DNA of 64,000 nucleotides from Excoecaria cochinchinensis (taxonomy: Eukaryota > Streptophyta > Magnoliopsida > Malpighiales > Euphorbiaceae): positions 28,667,001-28,731,000 of the forward strand of contig CANTUQ010000101.1 of the NCBI GenBank assembly GCA_947683425.1, in the 5' to 3' direction. Below, piece by piece: positions 24,360-35,537 of the stretch. The notes under the pieces are model-generated. The model was not told where the DNA came from. It did no database searches and saw only the letters and a program-made list of their open reading frames with translations. Numbering within the stretch: the first letter of the stretch is position 1; each line of letters starts with the position of its first letter. The position numbers were made by a program, and so were the translations under genes.

Positions 24360-24640
24360 CCTGTTCTGTTTTTTATTCCCATTCTGCTTTTGATTCTCAT
24401 TTGTTTTTTTATTCCCTTTCTGCTTTTGATTCTCTAATTTTGATTCTCATTCTGTTTTTTATTTTGTTCTGCTTTTGATTCTCTTTTTTCTTTTGATTCT
24501 CATTTTTCTTTTGATTCCCGTTCTTATTTTCATTATCGTTCTTCTTTTGATTCTAGTTCTACCTGGTTTTGATTGATTCTCGTTCTGCTATTGACTGATT
24601 CTCTTTCTGTTGTTGAGTGATTCTCAAATTTCTGTATTTT
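24360..24640 (+). repeat. TTTTGATTCTC minisatellite
   Basis: Within the CACTA element there are irregular repeats of about 16-30 bp built on TTTTGATTCTC and TTCTGTTTTT. They probably arose by slippage. No coding meaning. Confidence 0.55.
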
Positions 24641-26452
24641 TGATTATTTTCAGGTTTTCAGTCTTCAAATTTGCAAGGTAAAATTGGGATTTCTTCTTAA
24701 ATTTTATTCTTTGACTCAATGTAATTGTTAATTTCCTTCTTTTTTGCTCAATTGTCATATTCTGAAAGCATTAATTTTCATAATGTTCATGCTTTCTGTC
24801 TGTGGTTTATATGCTCAAACATTCACTTTAGTTTAAGTTTAAGCTGTTGCCATTTTTTCTGGATGTTCATACTGTCTGTGATTGTTTAAGCCATTGCTAT
24901 ATTTAACTGGATGGCCAAATATTCTCACTATGTTCATGCTTTAACGTTTGTCTGCATATTTTTCATCTGATATCTGTTAAACTTTTAACTTGAAATTCTT
25001 TTCACTTTTGCTCTTTATGCCTGCTTGCATATTTTTCATCTGATAGCTTTTTGAATGTTTGATTCTTATTTATTTTCTAGAATTTCTATTATAATTTTGA
25101 GTGTGCATACATATCAACTCTGTACTTACTATAACTTAAGTATCTACTTTTAGCACAATGAAAGTTTATTAGAATTGACAGCTTTGAAAGTTTAAATTGG
25201 TAGAAAGGAGAGGATGGTGGATGGTTATTTGATTTGGTGGCTTATATCTTTGTCATTTTGTTGATCAATGTGGTCCAATTAATGGTATAATTTAGTATAC
25301 AAATTTATTTATTATCAATAACAATCTTAAAATATGATAAACACTCTAAGAATGTTATATATATTAATTTCATTTTTAGCATGCATGTATTTTATTAGTT
25401 TTATATAAGCATCTATATATGTTAACATATATACCTATAATAATTAAAGTAGTGCTAGACTCTAATAGGCTTATATATGAGACAAAGTCAAAAATCCTGT
25501 CCAAAACTAGGGAAAAAAATAATTTATATGAAAAAATAATAAAATTATGATAATGGCACTAAACTTCACTAAACTTCAAACTTAAAAATATAAGTCTAAA
25601 CGTTATTTTTAAGGCCCCAAATATGCTGTTACAGAGAGCAAGTCCCCTGTAAAAGTCGACCGGCTCGAAATGAGCTTTCCAAAAACGTGTTATAATAAGC
25701 AATCGGACAATTGTAGCAAAAGTTATAGCAAAAACAATCTGAACCGTAAAAACAAAAAATACTAAACACTTTATAAGCAGGGGCAAACTCGGGATTTTAA
25801 ATTAAGGGGCAGTTTAAGCTAAAATTAATGCCAAGGATATAAATTTAGAAGAAATTAAAAAAAAAAGAATAAATTTGAAACATTTATGAAAAAATTTAGG
25901 AATAAGAAGTTAATTTAATAAAAATACGCAAGTGAAATGAAAATTCAAATTCTTGCCCTTCCGAAGGTATTCTGATCTATTGTTTGACCACCTTCTATTT
26001 ACTTGCATATTTGTTTTCCTTTGAGCATCATCACCTTTTTTTCTTTACCCTTTTGTGTGTGCTTTGGATAATGTACATTATTTTGATATATGGATCTATT
26101 TTATTTTTTAAAACTTTTATCTAGTCAAGTTATCAAAATGTATCTCACCCCATCACGAGTGAGAAACATCATGCATTTTGTCAAGGTTAAGCATTTCTTT
26201 TGCAACAGAAACCATTTTTTCTGTTGTTCATTAAACATTTAAGTAGTGATACTTTCTTAGGGATCAAATATCAATTTTCAATTTTTCTGATGATAGAAAT
26301 AAGTAGCAGTGCCAAAAACTTTTAGTCTGCTTTCTCTTATATTTGTATTTGTTCTGATTAAGGAATGATGAACCCTCTAGGTTTGATGTACACTTGGAAT
26401 AATGAGATATAATAAGACTTCAAGTTATTCTAACCTTTTGATTTTTATACAG

Positions 26453-26543
26453 GTAACTAGTGAATCATTCACTGATGACGGCTTCTTCAAGACAGGGGAT
26501 GCCGGCAAAATAGATAAAGACGGATACTACATTATTTTAGGAC
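26453..26543 (+). pseudogene. Captured exon of an AAE13-like malonyl-CoA synthetase
   Basis: A 91-nt exon with an intact acceptor (TATACAG) and donor (C|GTAAGT). It encodes ESFTDDGFFKTGDAG followed by DGYYIILG, the conserved A8-type motif of adenylate-forming enzymes. The closest match I recall is acyl-activating enzyme 13 (malonate-CoA ligase). No neighbouring exons were recognised within the CACTA element, so this is an isolated fragment carried with intron sequence on both sides. Because its splice signals are intact, it could be spliced into a chimeric transcript. Confidence 0.68.
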
Positions 26544-28375
26544 GTAAGTCAATCTACACTCTTAAAATTAGTGGGGCTGGCATTTCTAGTTGAACTTCTC
26601 TGATGGAATAAATGACGCAACTTCTTTATTCAGATTCTCTTCATCTTTAAAAATTCACTAATGCCACAGTCACACATATTGGATGTGGATTGTAAACTGA
26701 AGTTTGTTTCCCTGCATTCATAATCATTTTGCTCTGGCTGCTGCTTTCATTCAATTTTCTTTTGACCATTTAACAAGAAACTAACATCACATGCAAATAT
26801 TATGGCCATAAAATATCCAAATTCATGCCCACACTTCCTAAACTAAAATCCAAATTCACATAAAGAATGATTAACGAACTGTTACGCCTCCACCCAATTA
26901 TGTCTCTAGGTTTGGTTAGAATTATTATAGTAGTATAATATAAGTGTTCTTCAGTATAACTTTGAGTTGTTCCTACCTGTTCTACCTAACTCATTGGGTT
27001 TATGGCATGTAGGCTTCACTATGAATATTTACCCTTGAAATATTTACTTGAAATCCTATGTATATTCTAAAGGAATAATTGATTGTTGACCTCTAGGTGT
27101 CTCTGATGTGCTATTGGGACTATGCTCTTGAATAGAGAGATATCTGTATAGAGAATGCATGTCATTTCAATGAATTGGAGTTCAACTTTCTTATTTGTTT
27201 GGCAGCTGTTAATGGACTGTTTCTTGGCCAAGGGCTAACAATATTTCGATTTCAAATTTGCTGATATTCAAGGATAATGGTGATTGATATTTACTTTAGA
27301 GTATAATAGTATTAGTTGTATGTGTTTCATTAAAGAAACATTCATTGCAAATATTTTTTAACTATTGGTCACCAATAGTCATTTGATGATGGTTTTGTGA
27401 TAATTTTATTGTTCACCCTTACAGTGCAAGTACTGAATTCCAGCATAATAGCTTGAAGTAATTACCATAATCAAGGTTTTAATCTTTCCTCTCTTTTTTT
27501 TCCTTTTTTTTTTCATCTCTCTGAATGAACTCTTGCAATACTTACCATGACTGCTTTATGTTTCTTAAGGTAATTAATTAAAGTATCTTTACAACACATA
27601 GCATATATGTTAAATTGTGTTAAGAAAAGCATAACACTGCATTGCTATTTTCCATTAATTTGGACTGCTGCTTTTCAATTTTTTTTTTCATTGATAGAAT
27701 ATTAGGGGAGAAGAGAAATCAAGCTAGAAAGTTTGCAAACTTCTTGATGGATTCTATCATTAAGGCCCATATTTTTTACTACAGGCTGATAAGATTCTAT
27801 CATTATAATTCAATTTACTGCCATATTTTCAAAATTCAACTTCTAATGGTTAGTTGAGTTAGGAGTGTATATTTTGAGGTGTATATACAATTACACTTGT
27901 TGAATTTTGGATATTTTGAAGTGCATATATAATTGCACTTGTTGGGAGATTTTGAATATTTAAGGTAAATTATAATTTAAATTAAAAATATTAAATTATT
28001 TGGCCTTTCGATTTATTGCCTTTATGTATGAATTTTAATTATAAATTTATGTTTTAAATTCGAAAGGTCTTCAAAACAATGGACAGTGAAGATATAAGGT
28101 TCATTATGCATTCTATTTTTTTGGATATATAGATAGGGGCTGTTTTTATATTTTACACTTGTATATGATACGATGTCAAATAATTTTGAAATATCGATAT
28201 ATTTTGTATCTAATATTTTGCAATCTATGGAAAAACTATTTATTATAATTTTGGATATATATATGTGTGTGAATGATGTGTACAGGTAATAGTCAAATCC
28301 GTTACTATCTTTAACTACCGAATATTTTTTCATTGATACTGAATACAGCGAAAGAAAAAATTTGTCGGTAAAAAG

Positions 28376-28970
28376 TATCTTCAACGACCAAAAATTCCTT
28401 CATTAAAAGCGAATAAAATTAGCAAAGGAAAAATTCGATTGGTAAAATAGTATTTTTAACGACAAGAAAGGTTGAAAAGTGCATATAATTAACAAAAAAA
28501 AAATTCGGTCGCTACAAAATATCTTTAACGACCGGAAATTCTTTCGTTGAAAGTGAATATAATTAACGAAGGGAAAATTCGATCGCTAAAAGGTATCTTT
28601 CACGACCGAAAATTCCTTCGTTGAAAGTGAATATAATTAACGAAGGAAAAATTCGGTCACTAAAAGGTATATTTAACGACCGTAAATCCTTTCGTTGAAA
28701 GTGAATATAATTAGCGAAGGAAAAATTCGGTCGTTAAAAGGTATTTTTAACGACCGAAAATCTTTTTGTTGAAAGTGAATACAATTAGCGAAGGAAAAAT
28801 CCGATCGCTAAAATATATTTTTGACGACCGAAAATTCGTTTGTTAAAAATGAATATAATTAGTAAAGGAAAAATCCGGTCGCCAAAAGTCACTATTCAAC
28901 GACCGAAAATATTCCGGTCGTTAAAGATATTAACGACCAGATTCAAGATCCGGTTGTCTATACCTTTAAC
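28376..28970 (+). repeat. CACTA subterminal repeats, ~73-bp period
   Basis: About seven or eight units with ACGACC(G) at roughly 28383, 28528, 28603, 28675, 28749, 28822 and 28897, plus a weaker one near 28458. Each has GTTGAAAGTGAATATAATTA, GAAGGAAAAATTCGGTCG and GCTAAAAGG-type segments. Such arrays are the normal transposase-binding region of CACTA elements. The left end has only one or two degenerate copies. Confidence 0.82.
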
Positions 28971-29806
28971 GAAGGGGTTTTTACTGACTGAATTTTTCGG
29001 TCGAAAGGTTTTTAACTACCGGATTTCCGCTCGTTAAAGAGCATTTTTCTTATAGTGATGGTGTCTAGCCCGTTGCCTTGTGATTCTCCTCTTTTTAGGA
29101 CGTTTCTACCTACAGAAGATTAATTGGTTAGTTGTTGTATTTGATGAAGACCGGGCCTGATATTTCTTATCCTGTGCAGTTTTCTCAGTTTTTGACTTCT
29201 CCTACTCAAGCTCATTTTCAGGCTGCTACACAGATTCTTCGTTATCTTAAAGGAACTCCGGGTAGGGCCTTTTCTTTGCTATCAACTCTAAACTTCAGCT
29301 CCAAGGTTTTATTAATGCTGATTAGGCTTCTTGTCCACTCACTAGGAAGTCTTTTACTGGTTATTGCATGTTTATTGGTGATTCTTTGGTGTCATGGAAG
29401 TCCAAAAAGCAAAGTATTGTCTCCCGTAGCTCATCTGAAGATGAATATAGGTCTCTTGCTATGGCCACATCTGAGATACAATGGCTTCTTTTCCTTCTGC
29501 AAGATCTCTGTTGTGCTTACCAGTAACGTGTATTGCTCTTCTGTGACAATTATTGCTCTTCTGTGACAATCAGTCTGCTAACCATATCGCAAAAAATTCG
29601 GTCTTTCATGAGTGCACCAAGCATATCGAGATAGATTGTCATCTCATTCGCGATAAAATTACGCAGGGGGTTATACGGCTTCTTCCAGTTCGATCTGCAG
29701 ATCAACTTGCAGACTTATTCACCAAATGTCAGCGACTTCCAACATTTCAACGATTTCTTTCCAAGCTGAGAGTCTTGAACATTTACACTCCTCAGCTTGC
29801 GGGGGG

Positions 29807-30000
29807 TAATAAGATAAATAAAAATATATATTTTTATTTTTTATTCACTTTTCCTTAAGCTTATTATTCTTTATTCTCTTAGTCTTTTATTCCTTCCTCT
29901 GTACTTCTTTTTATCCTTCGTGTTTTTCTTTTCCCTGTATATATACTTTCAATTTCAATTAATGAAACCAATTTCAAGATCTATTCCCACGAGCTTAGCA
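29807..30000 (+). repeat. 3' LTR of copia element
   Basis: It begins TAATAAGATAAATAAAAATA after the polypurine run GCGGGGGG and ends CGAGCTTAGCA. Compared with the 5' LTR there are many substitutions and a deletion of about 15 bp near the end. Confidence 0.8.
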
Positions 30001-30281
30001 TTGTGTTTGCTGTTTGGGTTTTGATTCAATAATAGGGGTCGAGTGAGAGAGATACTGAGAAGTAGAGGCTTAGAGAGAGAGAGAGAAAGAGAGAGGGGGT
30101 GGGGGAACACGCGTTTATTTTAATGAGTGAAATACATTTGCTGCCAACTAAACAATTGGTACTTAACAATATCAAAATTAAATAGTTTAGGTGTTTATTT
30201 GATCGTTTTCTGAATTTAGATACTCAAATAATTTTTATTGACAAATTCAGGTACTTGAATATAGGTTTACCCTTAATTAAT

Positions 30282-31715
30282 TGATATTAGTTCTTAAAGT
30301 AATTAGTGTTATGAAAGTGAGTCAAATTGAATCTAAAGACGACACATATGCCCAAAATCTTGTAAAATAATGCATGAACCAGTCTGAAGTTTTTAAATTG
30401 AAATTATATAACCGAATGGAATTTTTTCTTTCTTTTCATTCTGATGAGATGTAAATGGCTCACAAATATTTTCAAAATGGGTCAGAAATGCTCAGTTCAT
30501 TGAACACTAAAACATTAGACAAAAACATATGCAAAGCATGTGAAATCACGCTGTTTGTTTCTTCCAAAAAACATGTATAATGTTCCTTTATTCCATTGGT
30601 TCTTCTTTTAGATAGTTTTGTACATAGGATCCAACGAGGAGTACAAAATTTTTTGCGGCATATATTCAAATATGTCATTAAAATATTGTAATCACACTAT
30701 ATTTAAAAAAAAAATAATTAATTTTATGCACTTATTATAAAAACAAAAATAAAAAGAATCTCCAATGAGACATTCTAGTAGTATACTACTAAATTGGATT
30801 AATGAAGAATTCTCGGGTTCTTAATTGTTTTTTATAATTGAATAAAGGAATTAGGGGTCAGCTGTTGTTTTGAAAAGAGGCATATCCGAAGGACCAACTT
30901 GACCCCAACGACCTTATCCATTTATCTTCAATCTTCATGCAAACCTAAAATAAGTCTAAGATTTGGGCATGGTTGACACGTGCCTACACATATCTTTTTT
31001 CTTTCATACTTTCTCAAAGTACACCCCTATTTTAGCCTATTAATTAATTAAATTAAAGAAAAATAAAACTATCCAATAACAATAAAGAAGGGAGGAACAT
31101 CTTCAAACTACCCTCCTAATAAATCAATATATGATATTTTAATGAAAAAAATAATTATTTAGTTTTTATTTAATGAGACATATTTCATACTTTCATTTAT
31201 GATTCAGCAGATAATAAACTAACATAACAAATAAAATCATATTAAGCTTCATATATAGTCAGTTTTTTTTTTCCAACTTATATATAGTCAGTAACCATTA
31301 ATTTTATCTATGATTTTATTTAGATCAAATCTAAATAAGACTTACTTATAGTTGAGTACTTTAAACGACAGATATACTTTTTTTTCAATTCACTATGCAT
31401 AGCATCTCATTTTATCATTAGTCTGATCAATGAATTTTATCTAGTTCCGATCCAGGGAAAAAAATATATTAAATAAGAAAACACTATTTATAAAGATGAT
31501 CATGAGCGCATGAAGGACACGTGGGAAGAAGGGGTTGGGGTAGTAGAAAGTCCAGTTGGACAAAGAATTGGGAACCCATGTGTCGAAAGGGAGAGAGGTA
31601 AGCAAGAAATGCACATGGGTTTGTTTGTTTTGTTCAGAGATCAAACACAATAGAATCCAAAGAGACAAAAATTTTAAAAAAAAAAATAAAAATAAAAATA
31701 AAGACTTTTCGGGCT
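30282..31715. other. Intergenic, upstream region of the next gene
   Basis: No gene found. A G-box core CACGTG in the context GACACGTGGG is at 31518-31523, about 200 bp before the TATA box. Another CACGTG lies near 30977. Both could be ABRE or light-response elements. Confidence 0.4.
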
Positions 31716-31723
31716 TATAAATA
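31716..31723 (+). promoter_or_regulatory. TATA box
   Basis: TATAAATA, 211 bp before the start codon at 31934. The intervening sequence is a CT-rich leader. Confidence 0.55.
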
Positions 31724-31933
31724 CCAGACATCTCAATATCCTCCATAACAGCAAACCTTCACGTGCTCTCTCTGCTTCTTCCTTATATTATCTGATTCTT
31801 TTGTTTCCCTTTTTTCTCTGCAAATCTTATCCATCCATTGCTGTCCTTTGTCTCTTTTTTGGGCTCCGTGAAGCCGTTAAACATATTCATTTTTAACCCT
31901 AAAATTCAGTTTTGTTCGTTAAAGTCACTTAGC

Positions 31934-34636
31934 ATGGACAACAAGAAGCAAACTGGTTCTTCTTCTTTTGATCATCTCTTTGGTCCTAAAGATTCCTCTT
32001 CGTCTTCTTCTTCTTCGAGTGTTTTTGGCTCTATTTTCTCTCCTCCTTCTACGGTATTTCGCTTTATTTTTATTAATTTTTATTATTTTTGTGCTTTGTA
32101 TTTTGTGGAATTAATTTTTTGCTGCCTGTAATTGCCTCCACATCAATCACTATTTGTGAAAATGATTTTCCGGAAAGTTGGGGTGGAAGGAATAGAATAG
32201 ATTAGAACTGAAGCCCTTTTTCTAAATGCTTTTGTATGTTTTTAAATAATTTTTTTGTCCTTGTTTATATTTTGTGATTGCATGCTCTTTTGGGTTTTCT
32301 TTTTAATCTGTGGCTTTTTTTTTATCTAAAAAATACTTGTTACTAATATTTTAAGTTTCGAATTCAATTTCTCCTAATAACCTTTGTAATTATAATTAGT
32401 TATAATTAGTTATTGTGTCTCTTAATTATATATATATCATAAGTTTTGGTTATTAGGAATTAGGAGATTGAACTCATATTTATAATAATAATAACCATAT
32501 GTTTAAAACAAATAAATAAATCTCTGAAGTTGTGAAAAGATTTTCAATGGATATAGATTTCTCAATGACCTCCATGTATATATAGTAATAGTAATATGGT
32601 CTTGTGGCCCTGGAATTTGGAATATTTTATTTATGGACCATAATTTAATGCTCATTAAATGTGCTTTGTTCTTTTTATATTGCCTTGTAACTTATCCAAC
32701 TTTGGATTCTATGTCTACTTATTTGAATTTACATTCAGTTTATATTTTTATTTATAATTATTCTATCTTTTTGTTCAAGTTGCTACTCTTAATTTCTTTC
32801 CATTTTAGGGGGTGGGAAGGGACTCTGCAGGAAACATGAGAAATCAAGCTGGGAATAGCAAATATGGGAATCCAGGTATTATTCAATTTATGATAAATTG
32901 TTCTTTAGACAATGTTAATCCAAATATAGTATAACATATAACGTTTTTTAGGGTCAATTTTACTAACGGTCACTTAACTTATCACTTATCGCACAAAAGT
33001 TATCGACTTTTTTTTTCTGACTTAAATATCACTGAATTTCTAACATTTTTGCAAAAAAGTCATGTAATCCGAAATTCGACGAGGACCCTTGTCATATTGA
33101 TGACACGGCATATGACACGTGGCGACGAATAGTCGGTACATAACTTTTTTGCAAAAATTTAGAAGTTCAGTGACATTTAAGTTGGAAAAAAAAATTGGTT
33201 GCTTTTTCGCGATCCATGATAAGTTGAGTGATCGTGAGCGAAATTGATTCAGATATAACATTTGTTGGAAATATTGTTAAACGACACGTAATTTTTGACG
33301 TGGCATGCCATATCATCAATCCGGTAAGGGTACTTACCGGATTCCGGTTTAAATGATTTTTTTGCAAAAATATTAGAAATTCAGTGATATTTAAGTCGAA
33401 AAAAAAATCGATTATTTTTTAGCGATAAGTGATAAATTAACCTATTTTTTATTTTTTTATTTTTTGAATTTGTGCATTAAAAAAGTAATTGCAATAAGGA
33501 ATGAAAAAATAGGAATATATTATATAAATGTATTTGTAATTTATGTAATTGTGTATGAGAAGTCAACTATTTTAAGCATATGACATAAGATCTGTCGTAC
33601 TTGTGATGCAAAACAAGTTGATTGTGTCAGTATCTTATTAACTTTCACCATCAACTGAAGTGGTCTATTAGGCCCAGTAAGTACAAGATAAAGTATCCAT
33701 TCGGTTCCAATTTCTTATTTTATAAATTATCATTTCCAAAATTAATATTTCAACCTAATTTTACAATTATTTTATCTCTTTCCATTACCAAAATATTTTT
33801 CTTTCTTTATTTTGCTATGATAGTAGAAGTAAGTGCACAAGTAAACGTAAAATAAAAATAGAAAAATTTGAAAAATAAAATTCAAGACATAAGTTTTAGG
33901 ACAAAATTGGAAAACATTGTTGCAAATTTAAAATTCTATGCTGATAAAATCTAAATGTTTATTTATTTTATAAAGAAAAAGACCCATATTTTGAAAGAGA
34001 TACAGAACATGCATGAGTTAAAGATTTCCATTGTTAGACAAGAATATATCAATATAAATGTAAAGTTGTGTATATATAAATATTCTTTGAATAGCTATAT
34101 ATCTTCGCCTTTATTAGTATAATAAAAAGTAGGATTTTTTTTTTTAATTTTTATAATCAGATAACAATCCTCAAAGCCATAAGGGAAGTAGCAGTAGTGG
34201 GATGGTTGGGAAAGATTCGAGTTCCATCTATCAAAATGAAGCAGCAGAACCTTGTTATTTCAGCTCATCAATTTATTATGGTGGCCAAGAAAATTATTCT
34301 CCAAGTACTAGAAACTCAGATTCTCATAATTCTGTAAGTATATAAATACTTAATTAAAATAATAATTATCTTATTTGACATCCAACTAATCATGTCCTAA
34401 TGCGTTGTATTATCAAAAATTAACTTTGTCTTTTGTTTTTGGTGAATGAATAGGTCAAGAAAGATGATAAAAATGATGATCCCAATGGCAGCAATTCGAA
34501 TAGTGCTTCCAGAGGAAATTGGTGGCAGGGTATGTCATTACTTTTGATAATTAAAAAACAAGTTTGGTCTAAGAATTAATAGGATATTTCTATTAAATTT
34601 GGAGTATGATCTTCTACAGGTTCACTCTACTACTAA
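31934..34636 (+). CDS. Plant-conserved small Ser/Asn-rich protein, five exons
   Basis: Exons are 31934-32053, 32809-32875, 34161-34333, 34454-34529 and 34620-34636, totalling 453 nt (150 residues plus stop). All junctions obey GT-AG and keep frame. The protein starts MDNKKQTG, has a poly-Ser stretch at about residues 21-29, a mid segment EPCYFSSSIYYGG, and ends ASRGNWWQGSLYY. The last exon supplies only the final residues. I recall uncharacterised land-plant proteins with the same N-terminus and a GNWW-x-GSLYY tail, so it is probably a real conserved gene, but no function is known. It has no signal peptide or membrane segment. Intron 2 holds a MITE. A broken partial copy lies at 37863-38120. 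Confidence 0.85.
32950..33446. mobile_element. Composite long-TIR MITE in intron 2
   Basis: A left arm at 32950-33060 (GGGTCAATTTTACTAACGGTC, then CACTTAACTTATCACTTATCG) is inverted at 33141-33250, giving a palindrome with arms of about 108 bp around a GC-richer spacer with GACACGTGG. A second, diverged right arm at 33350-33446, preceded by an inverted copy of the spacer, follows directly. This suggests a second element half or a nested insertion. Confidence 0.7.
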
Positions 34637-35537
34637 CTCTACATCCATCACATCTAAAATTAGTATCTATAAGGTAAGATGCTAAGATTAGAACGGTGTT
34701 GTGAACCAGTGCAACTGATTTCACGCACCTAATTAAATTTTAGCTGACTAATTAATAACATTCTTTTCTGGATTTGATACAGGAAATGGGGGCTTTAAGC
34801 TACCTTCATACTAAGGAATAAGAAGTTGTAATATTAAGGACTTGGAGCACTATGTGTTGTTGGTGTTATGTTGTTTTTGACCCAACTAATCTACACAGCT
34901 GATATCTGCTGTTGCAGTTTCATGTCTTCTTGTATACACTAAGTTTCTGTTGCACAGCTAACCTAAACTTTAATGTAGAAACTGAACCATGATTTTGGGG
35001 ATTTTAGTATTAACTTTGTCTAATATTACCTCTTTCCATTTTTCCGCTATCTTGATTTATCTAATATTACAATAATAAAATATTAAATTAGAAATTTTCC
35101 TCATTTTTATTCGAATACTGGTCTCAAGATTAATTTATGATGGACTGTCGTGTATTAAGCTTGAGTGCCCATCTTTAAGTTTTAACATTAGAAAATGGTC
35201 TGATATACTTATCAGATAAAGATCCATAAATTTGAATTATTCTTTCACGAATTAGTTTTCCAGATCCAAGAATTGATCGTTAAAATGATACGCAGTTTTC
35301 TGTAGCCAGTGGCATAGACACCAATGCAAAACTCTGGAAGCCAGAGAGATAGGAAATTATGGAGAAAAAGAAGCAAAAGGCGCTAAAAAGAGGAAACTGA
35401 GACTAAGGAGAAACAGTTTATTTATTAAAACAGCAAATTTGTTAGCTAGAATGAACTAGCTACGAGGATCAACAACAGTCCACCATATTTGTAGAAGTAA
35501 ACAAGTTAGAAAACATCATTCAATAGATGTTTGTTTA

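Larger units (their letters stand above)
23578..29057. mobile_element. CACTA transposon, non-autonomous, 5.5 kb
   Basis: Terminal inverted repeats CACTATAAGAAAA open at 23578 and close at 29057 (read as TTTTCTTATAGTG). A 3-bp target duplication ATG sits at 23575-23577 and 29058-29060. The copia RT-to-RNase H reading continues across the two sides, which fixes the boundaries. Subterminal ACGACC/CGGTCG motifs are abundant, especially on the right. No transposase (TNPD-like) ORF was found, so it depends on a helper. It carries a host exon at 26453-26543. Confidence 0.93.
20040..29790 (+). pseudogene. Broken copia gag-pol
   Basis: Several frames must be combined. A gag start at 20040 (MAKPED) shifts frame near 20170 and continues to 20631. 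Next comes a protease with WIVDSGTT near 21220. Integrase, with a GAG-pre-integrase LGHVS segment and DIWGP and RSDNGHEF motifs, runs to a stop near 22187. RT pieces lie at 22713-23508 with YVDDV near 23350 and a stop after IKYN. A CACTA element interrupts at 23578. RNase H pieces follow at 29132-29858 (QSANHIAKN). Stops and frameshifts show that it cannot make a full polyprotein. Confidence 0.85.
19701..30000 (+). mobile_element. Ty1/copia LTR retrotransposon, degenerate
   Basis: The 5' LTR is 19701-19911 and the 3' LTR about 29807-30000, with ends TGTAATAAG (GGTAATAAG in the 3' copy) and TTAGCA. An initiator-Met primer-binding site follows the 5' LTR. Domains run gag, protease, integrase, RT, RNase H, the copia order. 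Excluding the CACTA insert it is about 4.8 kb. Possible target duplication: TTTTG on the left, TTGTG on the right (4 of 5). The LTRs differ by substitutions and indels, so it is older than the Tat element. Confidence 0.88.
18599..30281. mobile_element. MULE-like element with long TIRs, split by a copia insertion
   Basis: The left end reads GTAAACCCATATTC and the right end, reverse-complemented, reads GTAAACCTATATTC. The two ends stay alignable for about 105 bp at roughly 80% (TACCTGAA, TTGTCAA, CCTAAACTATTTAATTTT). A shared AAACGCGTGT at about 145 bp extends the match. Removing the nested copia leaves about 1.4 kb, the size of a Pack-MULE, and the inside holds a host gene fragment. The left terminus runs into a TA microsatellite, so the 9-bp target duplication cannot be read. 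Alternatively, the ends could be two separate MITEs of one family in opposite orientation. Confidence 0.62.

Noticed and set aside
25559..25786. 75-codon hydrophobic minus-strand ORF in the CACTA element
   Set aside because: Low-complexity translation. The DNA looks like an old hAT-type insertion end (CAGGGGCAAACTCGGG near 25778).
28022..28384. 120-codon minus-strand ORF in the CACTA element
   Set aside because: AT-driven composition (Ile, Tyr, Lys, Ser) and no similarity to CACTA transposases.
28376..28970. CRISPR-like array or satellite
   Set aside because: The 73-bp period with ACGACCG words next to a CACTATAAG terminus is the known subterminal region of CACTA elements.
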